Of a DNA stretch of 64,000 bases, positions 1 through 7,420 are shown in pieces. The notes under the pieces are model-generated. The model was not told the DNA's origin, ran no database searches, and saw nothing but the letters and a program-made list of their open reading frames with translations. The DNA comes from CAVVEQ01 sp963806635. Lineage in GTDB: Bacteria > Chloroflexota > Anaerolineae > Anaerolineales > Anaerolineaceae. The position numbers and the translations under genes were made by a program. How positions within the stretch are numbered: the stretch's first letter is position 1; the number at the start of each line of letters is the position of its first letter. The DNA lies in assembly GCA_963806635.1 (NCBI GenBank), contig CAWDZA010000024.1:62001-126000 (forward strand), written 5' to 3'.

Positions 1-682
1 GCCGGCAAAGCGTGGCAAAATTGCTGTTGGTCAATTTGCAGCCATAATGCCAGCCGCCTTCGGTGGAAACTGAATTGAAATAGGCAGCGGCGGCCAGTTC
101 GGGCAACAGGGTGTAGGCGGCCAGAAGCCCATCCAGCTCTGCCAGCTCCCCGAAATAGATCCCGCCTCCCAGAGCTTCGGCGATCTCCCCGGCAAATTGG
201 GAGGATTCGGAAGTGGTGGCCTCATTTCCGCAAGTCAGGAACAACCCGGTGGCGAATAAATCAGATGCCGCGGCTTTTATCCCCGTATCTTGGACGATCA
301 GATGAATGGCATTGATGATGGGCGTGAAGGATAGAAACTGAGAACCTGCAGGCAGGCTTGCAGCTGCCCAATCATAGGTGATCTTCTTTACCGGAGAGGT
401 ATCCAGAATGAGCGTTTTCGCGGTGATCAGGGGTGCCGCCGCCTTGAGGGTGATCTCCACCTCATCAAATGGCACAGCCAGGATGACCGCATCCGACCCT
501 TCGATAACTTCCGGCAGGCGGTTGGTGAGCTTATCAAACACCTTCAGTTTGCCGACCTCGTGGGCAATATCCCCATTTCGATCCAACCCAGTGGTAGTAA
601 ATTGGTCCTTTTTACCCGCCAGAGCCATGCCAATCGAAACCCCCAGCCTGCCCAAACCGATCACTGCGATTTTACGAGCCAT
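1..682 (-). CDS. Rossmann-fold dehydrogenase, TyrA/prephenate dehydrogenase-like (3' end cut by window)
   Basis: The frame is open from an ATG at 682 to the window edge, about 227 residues, so the C-terminus is missing. It starts MARKIAVIGLGRLGVSIGMA, a dinucleotide-binding GxGxxG-type loop. It continues with 'DAVILAVPFDEVE' and 'LILDTSPVKK', which resemble the N-terminal NAD(P) domain of prephenate/arogenate dehydrogenases and F420/NADP reductases. The following helical part contains 'ELDGLLAAYTLLPELAAAAYF'. The start lies one base after the stop of the upstream M50 protease gene on the same strand, so the two are probably co-transcribed. The substrate cannot be fixed from sequence; prephenate dehydrogenase is my best family-level guess. 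Confidence 0.7.
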   Translation of the reverse strand, partial: MARKIAVIGLGRLGVSIGMALAGKKDQFTTTGLDRNGDIAHEVGKLKVFDKLTNRLPEVIEGSDAVILAVPFDEVEITLKAAAPLITAKTLILDTSPVKKITYDWAAASLPAGSQFLSFTPIINAIHLIVQDTGIKAAASDLFATGLFLTCGNEATTSESSQFAGEIAEALGGGIYFGELAELDGLLAAYTLLPELAAAAYFNSVSTEGGWHYGCKLTNSNFATLCR

Positions 683-683
683 A

Positions 684-1337
684 TCATGCTCCCATGAGAA
701 AGAGGGTGAATTGATTGATAAAGGGCGAGATCACCGATCCGAAAATATCTATCCCGGCGTAAGGCAGCAATACCATGATTGCAACCAGCAACAACGGACC
801 GAACTGGCGGTATTTCGCATAGAATGGCGCAGCGGATCCCGGCAGAAAATACAGCACCAGCTTTTCTCCATCCAGGGGCGGGATTGGGATCAGGTTGAAG
901 ATCCATAACAACAGGTTAATGGTGATGAATTCATACAGAAAATACGCAAACCAGCCTGCCGAGCCGCCCACCAGGACCCGAAAAATGATGGAGGCTGCAA
1001 TTGCCAGCAGAAAATTCGAGAAAGGTCCTGCCAGGGATACCCAAAGAAAGGCGTAATGGGATCTTTTTTCCAGGGCAGCCGGGTTCACCTGCACGGGTTT
1101 GGCCCAGCCAAATCCGACCACCACAAGCATGATGCTGCCCACAATATCCAGGTGGCGCAGCGGGTTGAGCGTGAGCCTGCCCATGATATAAGGCGTGTCA
1201 TCGCCGTAACGGGTTGCCGTCCAGGCGTGGGCGAACTCATGGAAGGTCAACGCCACCACCAATGTGATGATTCGGGCGATCAGGGTGGCAGGGTTTAATC
1301 CTAGCATGGGGGGAATGGGCTCCGCGGGGGATTTCAC
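684..1337 (-). CDS. Site-2 protease family (M50) membrane metalloprotease
   Basis: This 217-residue multi-pass protein carries the zinc motif HEFAH near residue 33 inside a membrane segment ('VVALTFHEFAHAW') and the second motif 'NLIPIPPLDGEK' near residue 165, the NPDG-like Asp ligand of the family. At least four hydrophobic segments are visible. These small M50 enzymes, like Bacillus YwhC-type proteins, cleave membrane-embedded substrates; the target here is unknown. The ATG at 1337 precedes Pro-rich residues, and ATG 1307 (MLGLNPATL) is an alternative start. It overlaps no neighbour and is followed one base later by the TyrA-like gene. It is divergent from the DUF951 gene, whose promoter lies at about 1350-1370. 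Confidence 0.88.
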   Translation of the reverse strand: MKSPAEPIPPMLGLNPATLIARIITLVVALTFHEFAHAWTATRYGDDTPYIMGRLTLNPLRHLDIVGSIMLVVVGFGWAKPVQVNPAALEKRSHYAFLWVSLAGPFSNFLLAIAASIIFRVLVGGSAGWFAYFLYEFITINLLLWIFNLIPIPPLDGEKLVLYFLPGSAAPFYAKYRQFGPLLLVAIMVLLPYAGIDIFGSVISPFINQFTLFLMGA

Positions 1338-1363
1338 CCGCCTGAGCGGATTATAACATGCGA

Positions 1364-1369
1364 TATAAT
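1364..1369 (+). promoter_or_regulatory. -10 box of a probable leaderless promoter for the DUF951 gene
   Basis: TATAAT lies exactly six bases before GTG 1376, which is in frame with the DUF951 protein. No Shine-Dalgarno sequence is present. The same geometry recurs at tsaE, the 84-residue gene at 11911, selD and ggt in this window. Confidence 0.55.
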
Positions 1370-1375
1370 CCTTAC

Positions 1376-1588
1376 GTGCTCCCTGACCTTCAGCTTGATG
1401 ACAGGCTGCGCCTGCGAAAGCCGCACCCTTGTGGCGGTTATGAATGGAAGGTCGTTCGCCTGGGCGCCGATATTGGGATCGAATGTCTCACCTGCGGTCA
1501 CCGGGTGCTGCTCACCCGCCGCGAGCTCAACCACCGGATCAAGAAAATACTTCCCCAACCTGAAAATGAACCCCCAGCCAAAGAGTAA
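1376..1588 (+). CDS. DUF951 family small protein
   Basis: The product of about 70 residues has the DUF951 signature: 'LRKPHPCGGYEW', then 'VVRLGADIGIECLTCGHRVLL', then a basic end. Two CxxC-like cysteines (ECLTC) and the PCG cysteine suggest metal binding, as proposed for the family, whose function is unknown. An upstream in-frame ATG at 1358 exists, but it overlaps a -10-like sequence. GTG 1376 sits six bases after TATAAT, so I prefer it. The 3' end overlaps the next gene by 23 bases. Confidence 0.8.
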   Translation: MLPDLQLDDRLRLRKPHPCGGYEWKVVRLGADIGIECLTCGHRVLLTRRELNHRIKKILPQPENEPPAKE

Positions 1589-2696
1589 GCGATTTCTCTT
1601 CCTATTTTCGGATACTGGCGGCGGCCATCGCAGCGCAGCGGAGGCCATTTCAGAAGCCCTGCAGCTTGAATTCCCGGAAATCCCGATGGAAATCGAGATG
1701 ATCGACATCCTGCGCGAGTATGGCACATTGCTTTTCAAATATGCTCCGATCCAATATCCTTATATTGTGAAAATGCCCCTGGCCTGGGAAGCAGGATATG
1801 ACATCCTGAATAAACCACGTCGTGTGAGAACCATTTCGGACGCCCTTTGGCCTGCCCTGCGCCGATCCCTCCATAACCTGCTCACCGAACATCCCAGCGA
1901 CCTGATCGTTTCGGTTCATCCTTTGCCCAATATGGCCATGCTGCGCGCCATGGGCAAGAAGCATCGACTGTATGCCACCGTGGTGACCGACATGGTTTCC
2001 ACCCACGCCCTTTGGTACGAGCCAAAAGCAGATCTGGTGATCGTACCAACCCAGGCCGCTTTTGAATCTGGTCTGGAGCTGGGAATGCCCCCACAAAAGA
2101 TGGAAGTGATTGGGATGCCAGTGGCGGACCGCTTCTGCCTTCCCGTGGGGGACCGGGTGGCAAACCGGGCGCAACTTGGATGGCCGGAGGACGGACCTAC
2201 CATCCTGATCGTCGGCGGAGGGGAAGGTATGGGCCCGCTGGAAGCAGTTGTACGCGGGGTGAGCGAAGCCAGGTTGAAAGCCAACGTAGTGGTAATTGCG
2301 GGAAGAAACGATGAATTGCGGGCGCAATTGACCCAAACCACCTGGAACATACCGGTGAAGGTGTATGGCTATGTAAAGACCATGCCAGAATTCATGCGCG
2401 CCTCTGATATCCTCATCACCAAAGCTGGTCCGGGTTCCATCAGCGAAGGCTTCCTGGCTGGTCTGCCCATGATCCTGTATCATTACCTGCCGGGGCAGGA
2501 AAAAGGAAATGTGGAGTACGTGGTCAATAATGGCGCCGGGATCTGGGCCCCGGATCCAGGGCAGATCGTCGCGGCGCTTCGTATATGGTTGGATGATCCC
2601 GCGGTGTTCAATCGGTTTTCGGAAGGTTCCAGCCACCTGGCCCGCCCCCTAGCCACCCGTCAGATCGCCCGCCGGCTGATGGACCTGACTGCCTGA
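1566..2696 (+). CDS. MGDG-synthase-like glycosyltransferase (GT28/UgtP type)
   Basis: The product has 376 residues. The N-terminus 'FLFLFSDTGGGHRSAAEAI' is the hallmark of the monogalactosyldiacylglycerol synthase/diglucosyldiacylglycerol synthase N-domain. A GT-B C-terminal domain follows, with 'ILIVGGGEGMG', 'YGYVKTMPEFMRASDILITKAGPGSISEG' and 'YLPGQEKGN', the usual nucleotide-sugar-binding elements. These enzymes transfer hexose from a UDP-sugar to diacylglycerol or related lipids on the inner membrane face. The frame is open back to 1395, but that part overlaps DUF951 coding sequence, so ATG 1566 is chosen. The exact sugar and lipid acceptor are not decidable from sequence. Confidence 0.85.
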   Translation: MNPQPKSKRFLFLFSDTGGGHRSAAEAISEALQLEFPEIPMEIEMIDILREYGTLLFKYAPIQYPYIVKMPLAWEAGYDILNKPRRVRTISDALWPALRRSLHNLLTEHPSDLIVSVHPLPNMAMLRAMGKKHRLYATVVTDMVSTHALWYEPKADLVIVPTQAAFESGLELGMPPQKMEVIGMPVADRFCLPVGDRVANRAQLGWPEDGPTILIVGGGEGMGPLEAVVRGVSEARLKANVVVIAGRNDELRAQLTQTTWNIPVKVYGYVKTMPEFMRASDILITKAGPGSISEGFLAGLPMILYHYLPGQEKGNVEYVVNNGAGIWAPDPGQIVAALRIWLDDPAVFNRFSEGSSHLARPLATRQIARRLMDLTA

Positions 2697-2738
2697 GCCC
2701 TTCATTCCCCCCTGCTTGTCCTCTCCCCCCCTCTGACT

Positions 2739-2744
2739 TATAAT
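2739..2744 (+). promoter_or_regulatory. -10 box of probable leaderless tsaE promoter
   Basis: TATAAT, six bases (TTGGGA), then ATG 2751. There is no ribosome-binding site between them. A TTG at 2745 would start inside this spacer and is disfavoured. Confidence 0.55.
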
Positions 2745-2750
2745 TTGGGA

Positions 2751-3245
2751 ATGCCCATTCTCGCCCGGGACGCATTTGAATTCTTCAGCCGCAGCGCGGA
2801 GCAAACTCAGCGGCTGGGGATGCGCCTGGGAAACCTGGTTAAACCGGGTGATCTGATCTGCCTTTCGGGCGATCTGGGCGCTGGCAAGACCACCCTGGTG
2901 CAGGGTATCGCCCGCGGCTGGGGTTCGGTGGACCAGGTGACCAGCCCAACATTTGTGCTTGTGAACGTTTACCGCCGAACGGATGGACTTCAGATGAACC
3001 ACCTGGATGCTTACCGGCTGGAGAATGCCGCTTCGGGTGAGGACCTGGATATCGACGAGCTGCTGGATGGCAGACCGCTGCTGGTGGAATGGCCCGAGCA
3101 CATCCAGGCTGCGCTGCCGGGCGATAGTTTGCTGGTAAAAATGACCTGGATGGCGGAGGAGCAGCGCGGGATGGTGATCACCGCCAAGGGGATACGGTAT
3201 AACGAAATGCTCAACCAATTCAAACAAATGGTGCTGGGAGGCTGA
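2751..3245 (+). CDS. tsaE: tRNA threonylcarbamoyladenosine biosynthesis ATPase TsaE
   Basis: The product of 164 residues has a P-loop 'GDLGAGKTTLVQGIARG' and the family blocks 'SPTFVLVNVY', 'HLDAYRL' and 'LLVEWPEH', typical of TsaE (YjeE). TsaE is the ATPase that supports the TsaB-TsaD complex in adding threonylcarbamoyl to A37 of ANN-decoding tRNAs. tsaB starts immediately after its stop and a RimI-like gene overlaps tsaB, the common bacterial arrangement. tsaC and tsaD are not in the window. Confidence 0.93.
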   Translation: MPILARDAFEFFSRSAEQTQRLGMRLGNLVKPGDLICLSGDLGAGKTTLVQGIARGWGSVDQVTSPTFVLVNVYRRTDGLQMNHLDAYRLENAASGEDLDIDELLDGRPLLVEWPEHIQAALPGDSLLVKMTWMAEEQRGMVITAKGIRYNEMLNQFKQMVLGG

Positions 3246-3914
3246 ATGCTGCTGGCAGTTGATACCTCCACCCTCTGGATCGGATTAGCACTTTATGACG
3301 AAAGCCAGGTGCTGGCCGAGACGATTTGGCATACCGAAAACCATCACACCATCGAACTGGTTCCCTCCATTGATAACCTTCTCCGGCGGTGCAAAGTTAC
3401 CCCCGCAGATCTCCAGGTTCTTGCCGTTGCCACTGGACCAGGTTCCTTCACCAGCCTGCGAATCAGCCTGGCTGTAGTAAAAGGGCTGGCACTTTCCTGC
3501 CACATCCCCATTGTGGGGGTGCCTTCGCTGGAAATCCTCGCCGCGGCTCAACCCCGGCAGGACTCCCAACTGGCTGCAGTGCTGCAGGCTGGCCGGGGCC
3601 GTCTGGCCGTAGGCTGGTATGAGCCTTCGGACTCTGGTTGGAAAAGCGTTACGACACCAAAATTAACCACCGTCGAGGACTTGGCAGCGGAGATTAAAAA
3701 ACCCACCCTGGTGTGCGGTGAGCTCACCAACGACGAACGTCAGGTATTAGCCCGAAAGTGGAAAAACGTTACGATTGCCAGCCCTGCAAGGTCGGTGCGT
3801 CGTCCCTCCTTCCTGGGCGAGATCGCCTGGGCGCGTTGGAAAGCCGGGCAGGTCTCTGATCCAGCCACACTCGCACCGATCTACCTGCACATTGCCGGGG
3901 AAATACCTGGATGA
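3246..3914 (+). CDS. tsaB: tRNA threonylcarbamoyladenosine biosynthesis protein TsaB
   Basis: The product has 222 residues. It starts MLLAVDTSTLWIGLALYD, the ASKHA phosphate-1 strand of TsaB, and contains 'VLAVATGPGSFTSLRISLAVVKGLAL', the diagnostic TsaB block. TsaB is the non-catalytic partner of TsaD in the t6A complex. Its ATG follows the tsaE stop directly, and its own stop overlaps the ATG of the next gene (ATGA), indicating one operon. Confidence 0.93.
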   Translation: MLLAVDTSTLWIGLALYDESQVLAETIWHTENHHTIELVPSIDNLLRRCKVTPADLQVLAVATGPGSFTSLRISLAVVKGLALSCHIPIVGVPSLEILAAAQPRQDSQLAAVLQAGRGRLAVGWYEPSDSGWKSVTTPKLTTVEDLAAEIKKPTLVCGELTNDERQVLARKWKNVTIASPARSVRRPSFLGEIAWARWKAGQVSDPATLAPIYLHIAGEIPG

Positions 3915-4597
3915 CCCTTTCGCAGGGGATGCAAAAAGTTAACATTCGTCGTATGACCCCCGCTGACCTTGACGCTGTCGTGGAGATCGATTCCATTTCC
4001 TTCAGCCTGCCCTGGCCAAGGAGTTCTTTTGGATACGAGTTGAATAATCCAGTTTCGCGTCTGTGGGTGGCGGAAGCAGAGGAAGCGGGGAATCCCCAGG
4101 TGGTGGGAATGATCTGCACGTGGGTGATCGAGAATGAAGGGCACATTGCTACTTTAGCCATTCATCCGAATTTTCGCCAAAGAGGGCTGGGGAAAGGTCT
4201 GCTGGGTTTCGCTCTTTTGGAAGCAGCGCATGAGGGAGTAGAATTGGTATACTTGGAAGTCCGGCGCAGTAATGAGGCTGCGATCCAAATGTATGAGAAG
4301 TTTGGGTTTGCGATGACCGGTATCCGGGCGGGCTATTATTCCGACAACCACGAGGACGCCCTGATGATGACCCTGGAAAAACTGGAACCAACCCGCTATA
4401 CAGGCCTTGCTGGAAAATTAATTCTGAATCGATTTTGGAGCCACATTGGACGGAACAGCCACCCTTCAGGAAGTAGCCCAGCAGGTATCCGCCTGCCTGC
4501 GCTGCAATTTGCATTTTTCGCGCAAGCATGCTGTTCCCGGGGAAGGACCCGCCAATGCCTCAATGCTATTCATTGGAGAAGGTCCAGGTTTCCATGA
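3911..4597 (+). CDS. rimI: RimI-like GNAT N-acetyltransferase (3' end probably misread)
   Basis: Residues 1 to about 160 form a GNAT domain close to RimI (ribosomal protein bS18 N-alpha-acetyltransferase): 'ATLAIHPNFRQRGLGKGLL' is the acetyl-CoA pyrophosphate loop, and 'LEVRRSNEAAIQMYEKFGFAMTGIRAGYY' is the RimI-type end. The last ~50 residues are the uracil-DNA glycosylase gene read in another frame, giving a 150-base overlap. A one-base indel near 4410-4425 that hides a stop is likely, since both other frames have stops there. The true end is probably about 4420. Its position after tsaB fits the usual tsaE-tsaB-rimI operon. Confidence 0.8.
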   Translation: MTLSQGMQKVNIRRMTPADLDAVVEIDSISFSLPWPRSSFGYELNNPVSRLWVAEAEEAGNPQVVGMICTWVIENEGHIATLAIHPNFRQRGLGKGLLGFALLEAAHEGVELVYLEVRRSNEAAIQMYEKFGFAMTGIRAGYYSDNHEDALMMTLEKLEPTRYTGLAGKLILNRFWSHIGRNSHPSGSSPAGIRLPALQFAFFAQACCSRGRTRQCLNAIHWRRSRFP

Positions 4598-5108
4598 AAA
4601 CGAGCAGGGACGACCTTTCGTAGGTCAGGCTGGAAAGCTGCTTGAAGGTCTGCTGGGGAGCATCGGGCTGAAGCGGGAGGAAGTATTCATCACCAATGTG
4701 GTCAAGTGTCGTCCCCCCGGCAACCGCGATCCGCTGCCCGAAGAGCTGGCAGCCTGCGCGGAATATCTGAACCGTCAGATCGAAGCACTGAACCCACCGG
4801 TGATCGTCACGCTCGGACGTTATTCGATGGCTAAATTCCTGCCTTTTGCCAAGATCAGCGAAGCCCACGGCAAGCCGGTGAATGTTAACGGTCGGATGAT
4901 CGTGCCCATGTACCACCCGGCAGCCGCGCTGCACCAGCCTGCACTTAAACCCACGCTTGAAAAAGATTTCCTGCAGCTTCCGGAACTGATCCGGAACACG
5001 GGCTGGAAGACAACCGAATCCGCGCAGCCAGCCCCGAATACTGCTGAGATAGAGCCTTCTGCTAAATTCGAAGAGGCGGACAGCGCCGAACAATTGAGTT
5101 TATTCTAG
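4446..5108 (+). CDS. Type-4 uracil-DNA glycosylase (iron-sulfur)
   Basis: The product has 220 residues. It shows Cys17-x2-Cys20, 'LFIGEGPGFHENEQGRPFVGQAG', 'TNVVKCRPPGNRDPLPEE' and 'PMYHPAAAL', the motif set of family-4 UDGs with a [4Fe-4S] cluster ligated by C17, C20 and two later cysteines. It removes uracil from DNA at the start of base-excision repair. The start is TTG 4446 with a GGAG five bases upstream; no ATG is available after the in-frame stop at 4425. The acidic tail is probably disordered. It overlaps the apparent rimI reading frame. Confidence 0.92.
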   Translation: MDGTATLQEVAQQVSACLRCNLHFSRKHAVPGEGPANASMLFIGEGPGFHENEQGRPFVGQAGKLLEGLLGSIGLKREEVFITNVVKCRPPGNRDPLPEELAACAEYLNRQIEALNPPVIVTLGRYSMAKFLPFAKISEAHGKPVNVNGRMIVPMYHPAAALHQPALKPTLEKDFLQLPELIRNTGWKTTESAQPAPNTAEIEPSAKFEEADSAEQLSLF

Positions 5109-5126
5109 CTAGGGAAGAGGTATTTG

Positions 5127-6443
5127 ATGAACACAAAAGAAACTGCTCTCAAGAAATTCGCGGATAGATCCGCGGTGGTCGGGATCCTTGGCTTGGGCTA
5201 TGTCGGCCTGCCGCTCGCCGTCGTCTTCGCGGATGCCGGTTTCAAAGTGGTTGGCATAGATCCCATCCAGAGCAAAGTGGACGAACTTAACCGCGGCAGC
5301 AGTTATATTATCGATGTCCCTTCGAAATCGATCGAAAAACATGTGAACTCCGGGGCGTTTACTGCATCAGCAGATTTCAGCTCCTTGCGCGATGTAGACG
5401 CGGTATCGATCTGCGTTCCCACCCCGCTGCGTAAAACAGGAGACCCGGACCTTTCTTTTATCATCTCCGCCACCGAGGAACTGGCCAAATATATCCATCC
5501 AGGGATGGTGATCGTGCTGGAATCCACCACTTACCCGGGCACCACCCGCGAAATGGTACAGACCCGCCTTGAAGAAGTGAGCGGGATGAAAACCGGGAAG
5601 GATTTCTTCCTGGCTTTCTCGCCGGAGCGAGTGGACCCTGGGCGCAAGGATTTCACCACCATTAATACCCCCAAAGTGATCGGCGGCATCACCGCTGATT
5701 GCGGCGAGGTGGCTACCGCCTGGTACCGCCAGGCCATTAAGACAGTGGTGCCAGTCTCCTCAGCGGAAGTAGCCGAAATGGCCAAACTATTGGAAAACAC
5801 TTTCCGCATGATCAACATCGGGCTGGTCAACGAGCTTTCGCTGATGTGCGACCGCCTGGGCGTGGACGTTTGGGAAGTGATCGACGCGGCTGCCACCAAA
5901 CCCTTCGGGTTTATGAAATTCACCCCCGGGCCGGGTCTGGGAGGGCACTGCATTCCCATCGACCCGCTCTATCTTTCCTGGAAACTGAAAACCCTTAATT
6001 ACACTGCCCGTTTTATTGAGCTGGCTTCCGAGATCAACACCGGTATGCCGCGTTATGTGGTCAGCCGCATACAGGATGCGTTCAATACGCAGTCGAAAGC
6101 GCTAAAGGGCAGCCGGGTGCTGGTGCTGGGCGCAGCCTACAAGCCGGATATCGACGACTTGCGCGAATCGCCCGCCCTGGATGTGATCCATCTGCTGCAG
6201 CAAAAAGGCGCGGAGGTTCATTATCACGATCCCTTCGTCTCGCACTTCTTCCATGATGGCAAGGAATATGTCTCGGTCACGGATCTCATAGGCGAGGTCA
6301 AGAAAGCGGATTGTGTGGCGATCATCACCAACCATTCCGCCTATGATTACCCTGCCATCCTGGCCAACGCCTCGCTGGTTTTCGACGCGCGCAATGCCCT
6401 GGGTAAGCTGGGCAAAGATAATTCCAAGGTGTTCAAACTCTAA
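5127..6443 (+). CDS. UDP-sugar 6-dehydrogenase (UDP-GlcNAc/UDP-ManNAc dehydrogenase type)
   Basis: The 438-residue enzyme has an N-terminal Rossmann loop 'VGILGLGYVGLPLAVVFADAG', the 'VLESTTYPGTTREMV' and 'FSPERVDPG' blocks, the catalytic region 'KPFGFMKFTPGPGLGGHCIPIDPLYLSW' with the active-site Cys in GGHC, and a C-terminal domain 'GAAYKPDIDDLRESPALDV'. These match WbpA/WecC/TuaD-like enzymes that make UDP-uronic acids for surface polysaccharide. ATG 5127 follows GGGAAGAGG at 5112-5120. The stop overlaps the next ATG by one base (TAATG). It opens the polysaccharide cluster running to 11441. Confidence 0.92.
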   Translation: MNTKETALKKFADRSAVVGILGLGYVGLPLAVVFADAGFKVVGIDPIQSKVDELNRGSSYIIDVPSKSIEKHVNSGAFTASADFSSLRDVDAVSICVPTPLRKTGDPDLSFIISATEELAKYIHPGMVIVLESTTYPGTTREMVQTRLEEVSGMKTGKDFFLAFSPERVDPGRKDFTTINTPKVIGGITADCGEVATAWYRQAIKTVVPVSSAEVAEMAKLLENTFRMINIGLVNELSLMCDRLGVDVWEVIDAAATKPFGFMKFTPGPGLGGHCIPIDPLYLSWKLKTLNYTARFIELASEINTGMPRYVVSRIQDAFNTQSKALKGSRVLVLGAAYKPDIDDLRESPALDVIHLLQQKGAEVHYHDPFVSHFFHDGKEYVSVTDLIGEVKKADCVAIITNHSAYDYPAILANASLVFDARNALGKLGKDNSKVFKL

Positions 6444-7420
6444 TGTCCGTCTATCTGGTCACCGGTGCCGCCGGGTTCATCGCTTTCAAAGTGATCGACC
6501 TGCTCCTGGAGCAAGGTCATGAGGTGGTGGGTGTGGATAACCTCAACACTGCCTACGACCCGCGCATCAAGCACTGGCGGCTGGAACAGCTCACCCCCCG
6601 CAAGGGGTTCACCTTTTACCATGCGGATATCTGCGATCGCTCCCGCCTGGAAGAGATCCATTCTGACCATCAGCCCTTCGAGGCGGTCATTCACCTGGCT
6701 GCCCGGGCGGGGGTTCGCTATTCAGTGGAGGACCCCTGGGCGTTCGTGGATTCAAACATCACCGGCACGCTCAACATGCTGGAACTCAGCCGTCAGCACG
6801 GGATCCAAAAATTTGTTCTGGCATCCACATCCGGGATCTACGGCGCAAAACCGCCCCTGCCCACCAATGAAGACGTGAATTCAGACCACCCGTTGCAGCC
6901 TTACGCCGCCTCAAAAAAGTCCGCCGAAGTGATGGCGCACGCGTATCACCACCTGCACAATCTTGATATCACTATCCTGCGATATTTCACCGTTTACGGC
7001 CCGGCGGGCCGGCCGGATTTGGCGCTTTTTCGATTTATTCAATGGATCGTCGAAGGCCGACCGGTACTGGTGAATGGCGATGGCAACCAATCACGCGGAT
7101 TCACCAATCTCGATGATATAGCCCGTGGCACCCTGCTGGCGCTGAAACCTCTCGGTTTCGAGATCATCAACCTGGGCGGACATCAGACGGTCACGATCAA
7201 CGAGCTGATCGAGCAGATCTGCCGCATCACCGGAAAAACTGCCAACATTCAGAACCAACCCGTTAATTGCGCCGAGATCCTGGCCAGTTGGGCGGATACC
7301 ACGAAAGCCCGCAACCTGCTCGGCTGGGAACCAAAGGTCACACTCGAAGAAGGCGTTCCACGTATGGTGGACTGGTATCTGCAAGAACGAAGCTGGGCGA
7401 GCCAGATCATCACGGAATGA
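6443..7420 (+). CDS. NAD-dependent nucleotide-sugar epimerase (extended SDR)
   Basis: The 325-residue product starts with 'YLVTGAAGFIAFKVIDLLLEQGHEVVGVDNL', has 'VIHLAARAGVRYSVEDP', the catalytic 'YAASKKSAE' (Tyr-x3-Lys) and 'ILRYFTVYGPAGRPDLA'. This is the UDP-glucuronate 4-epimerase/UDP-GlcNAc(A) epimerase subgroup. The glycine loop reads GAAGFIA instead of the usual GAAGFIG, a small deviation. It follows the dehydrogenase with a one-base overlap, so it probably epimerises that enzyme's uronic-acid product. The stop overlaps the flippase ATG. Confidence 0.88.
   Translation: MSVYLVTGAAGFIAFKVIDLLLEQGHEVVGVDNLNTAYDPRIKHWRLEQLTPRKGFTFYHADICDRSRLEEIHSDHQPFEAVIHLAARAGVRYSVEDPWAFVDSNITGTLNMLELSRQHGIQKFVLASTSGIYGAKPPLPTNEDVNSDHPLQPYAASKKSAEVMAHAYHHLHNLDITILRYFTVYGPAGRPDLALFRFIQWIVEGRPVLVNGDGNQSRGFTNLDDIARGTLLALKPLGFEIINLGGHQTVTINELIEQICRITGKTANIQNQPVNCAEILASWADTTKARNLLGWEPKVTLEEGVPRMVDWYLQERSWASQIITE

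Noticed and set aside
1650..2636. 328-residue open frame antisense to the MGDG-synthase-like gene
   Set aside because: The plus-strand glycosyltransferase motifs explain the region.
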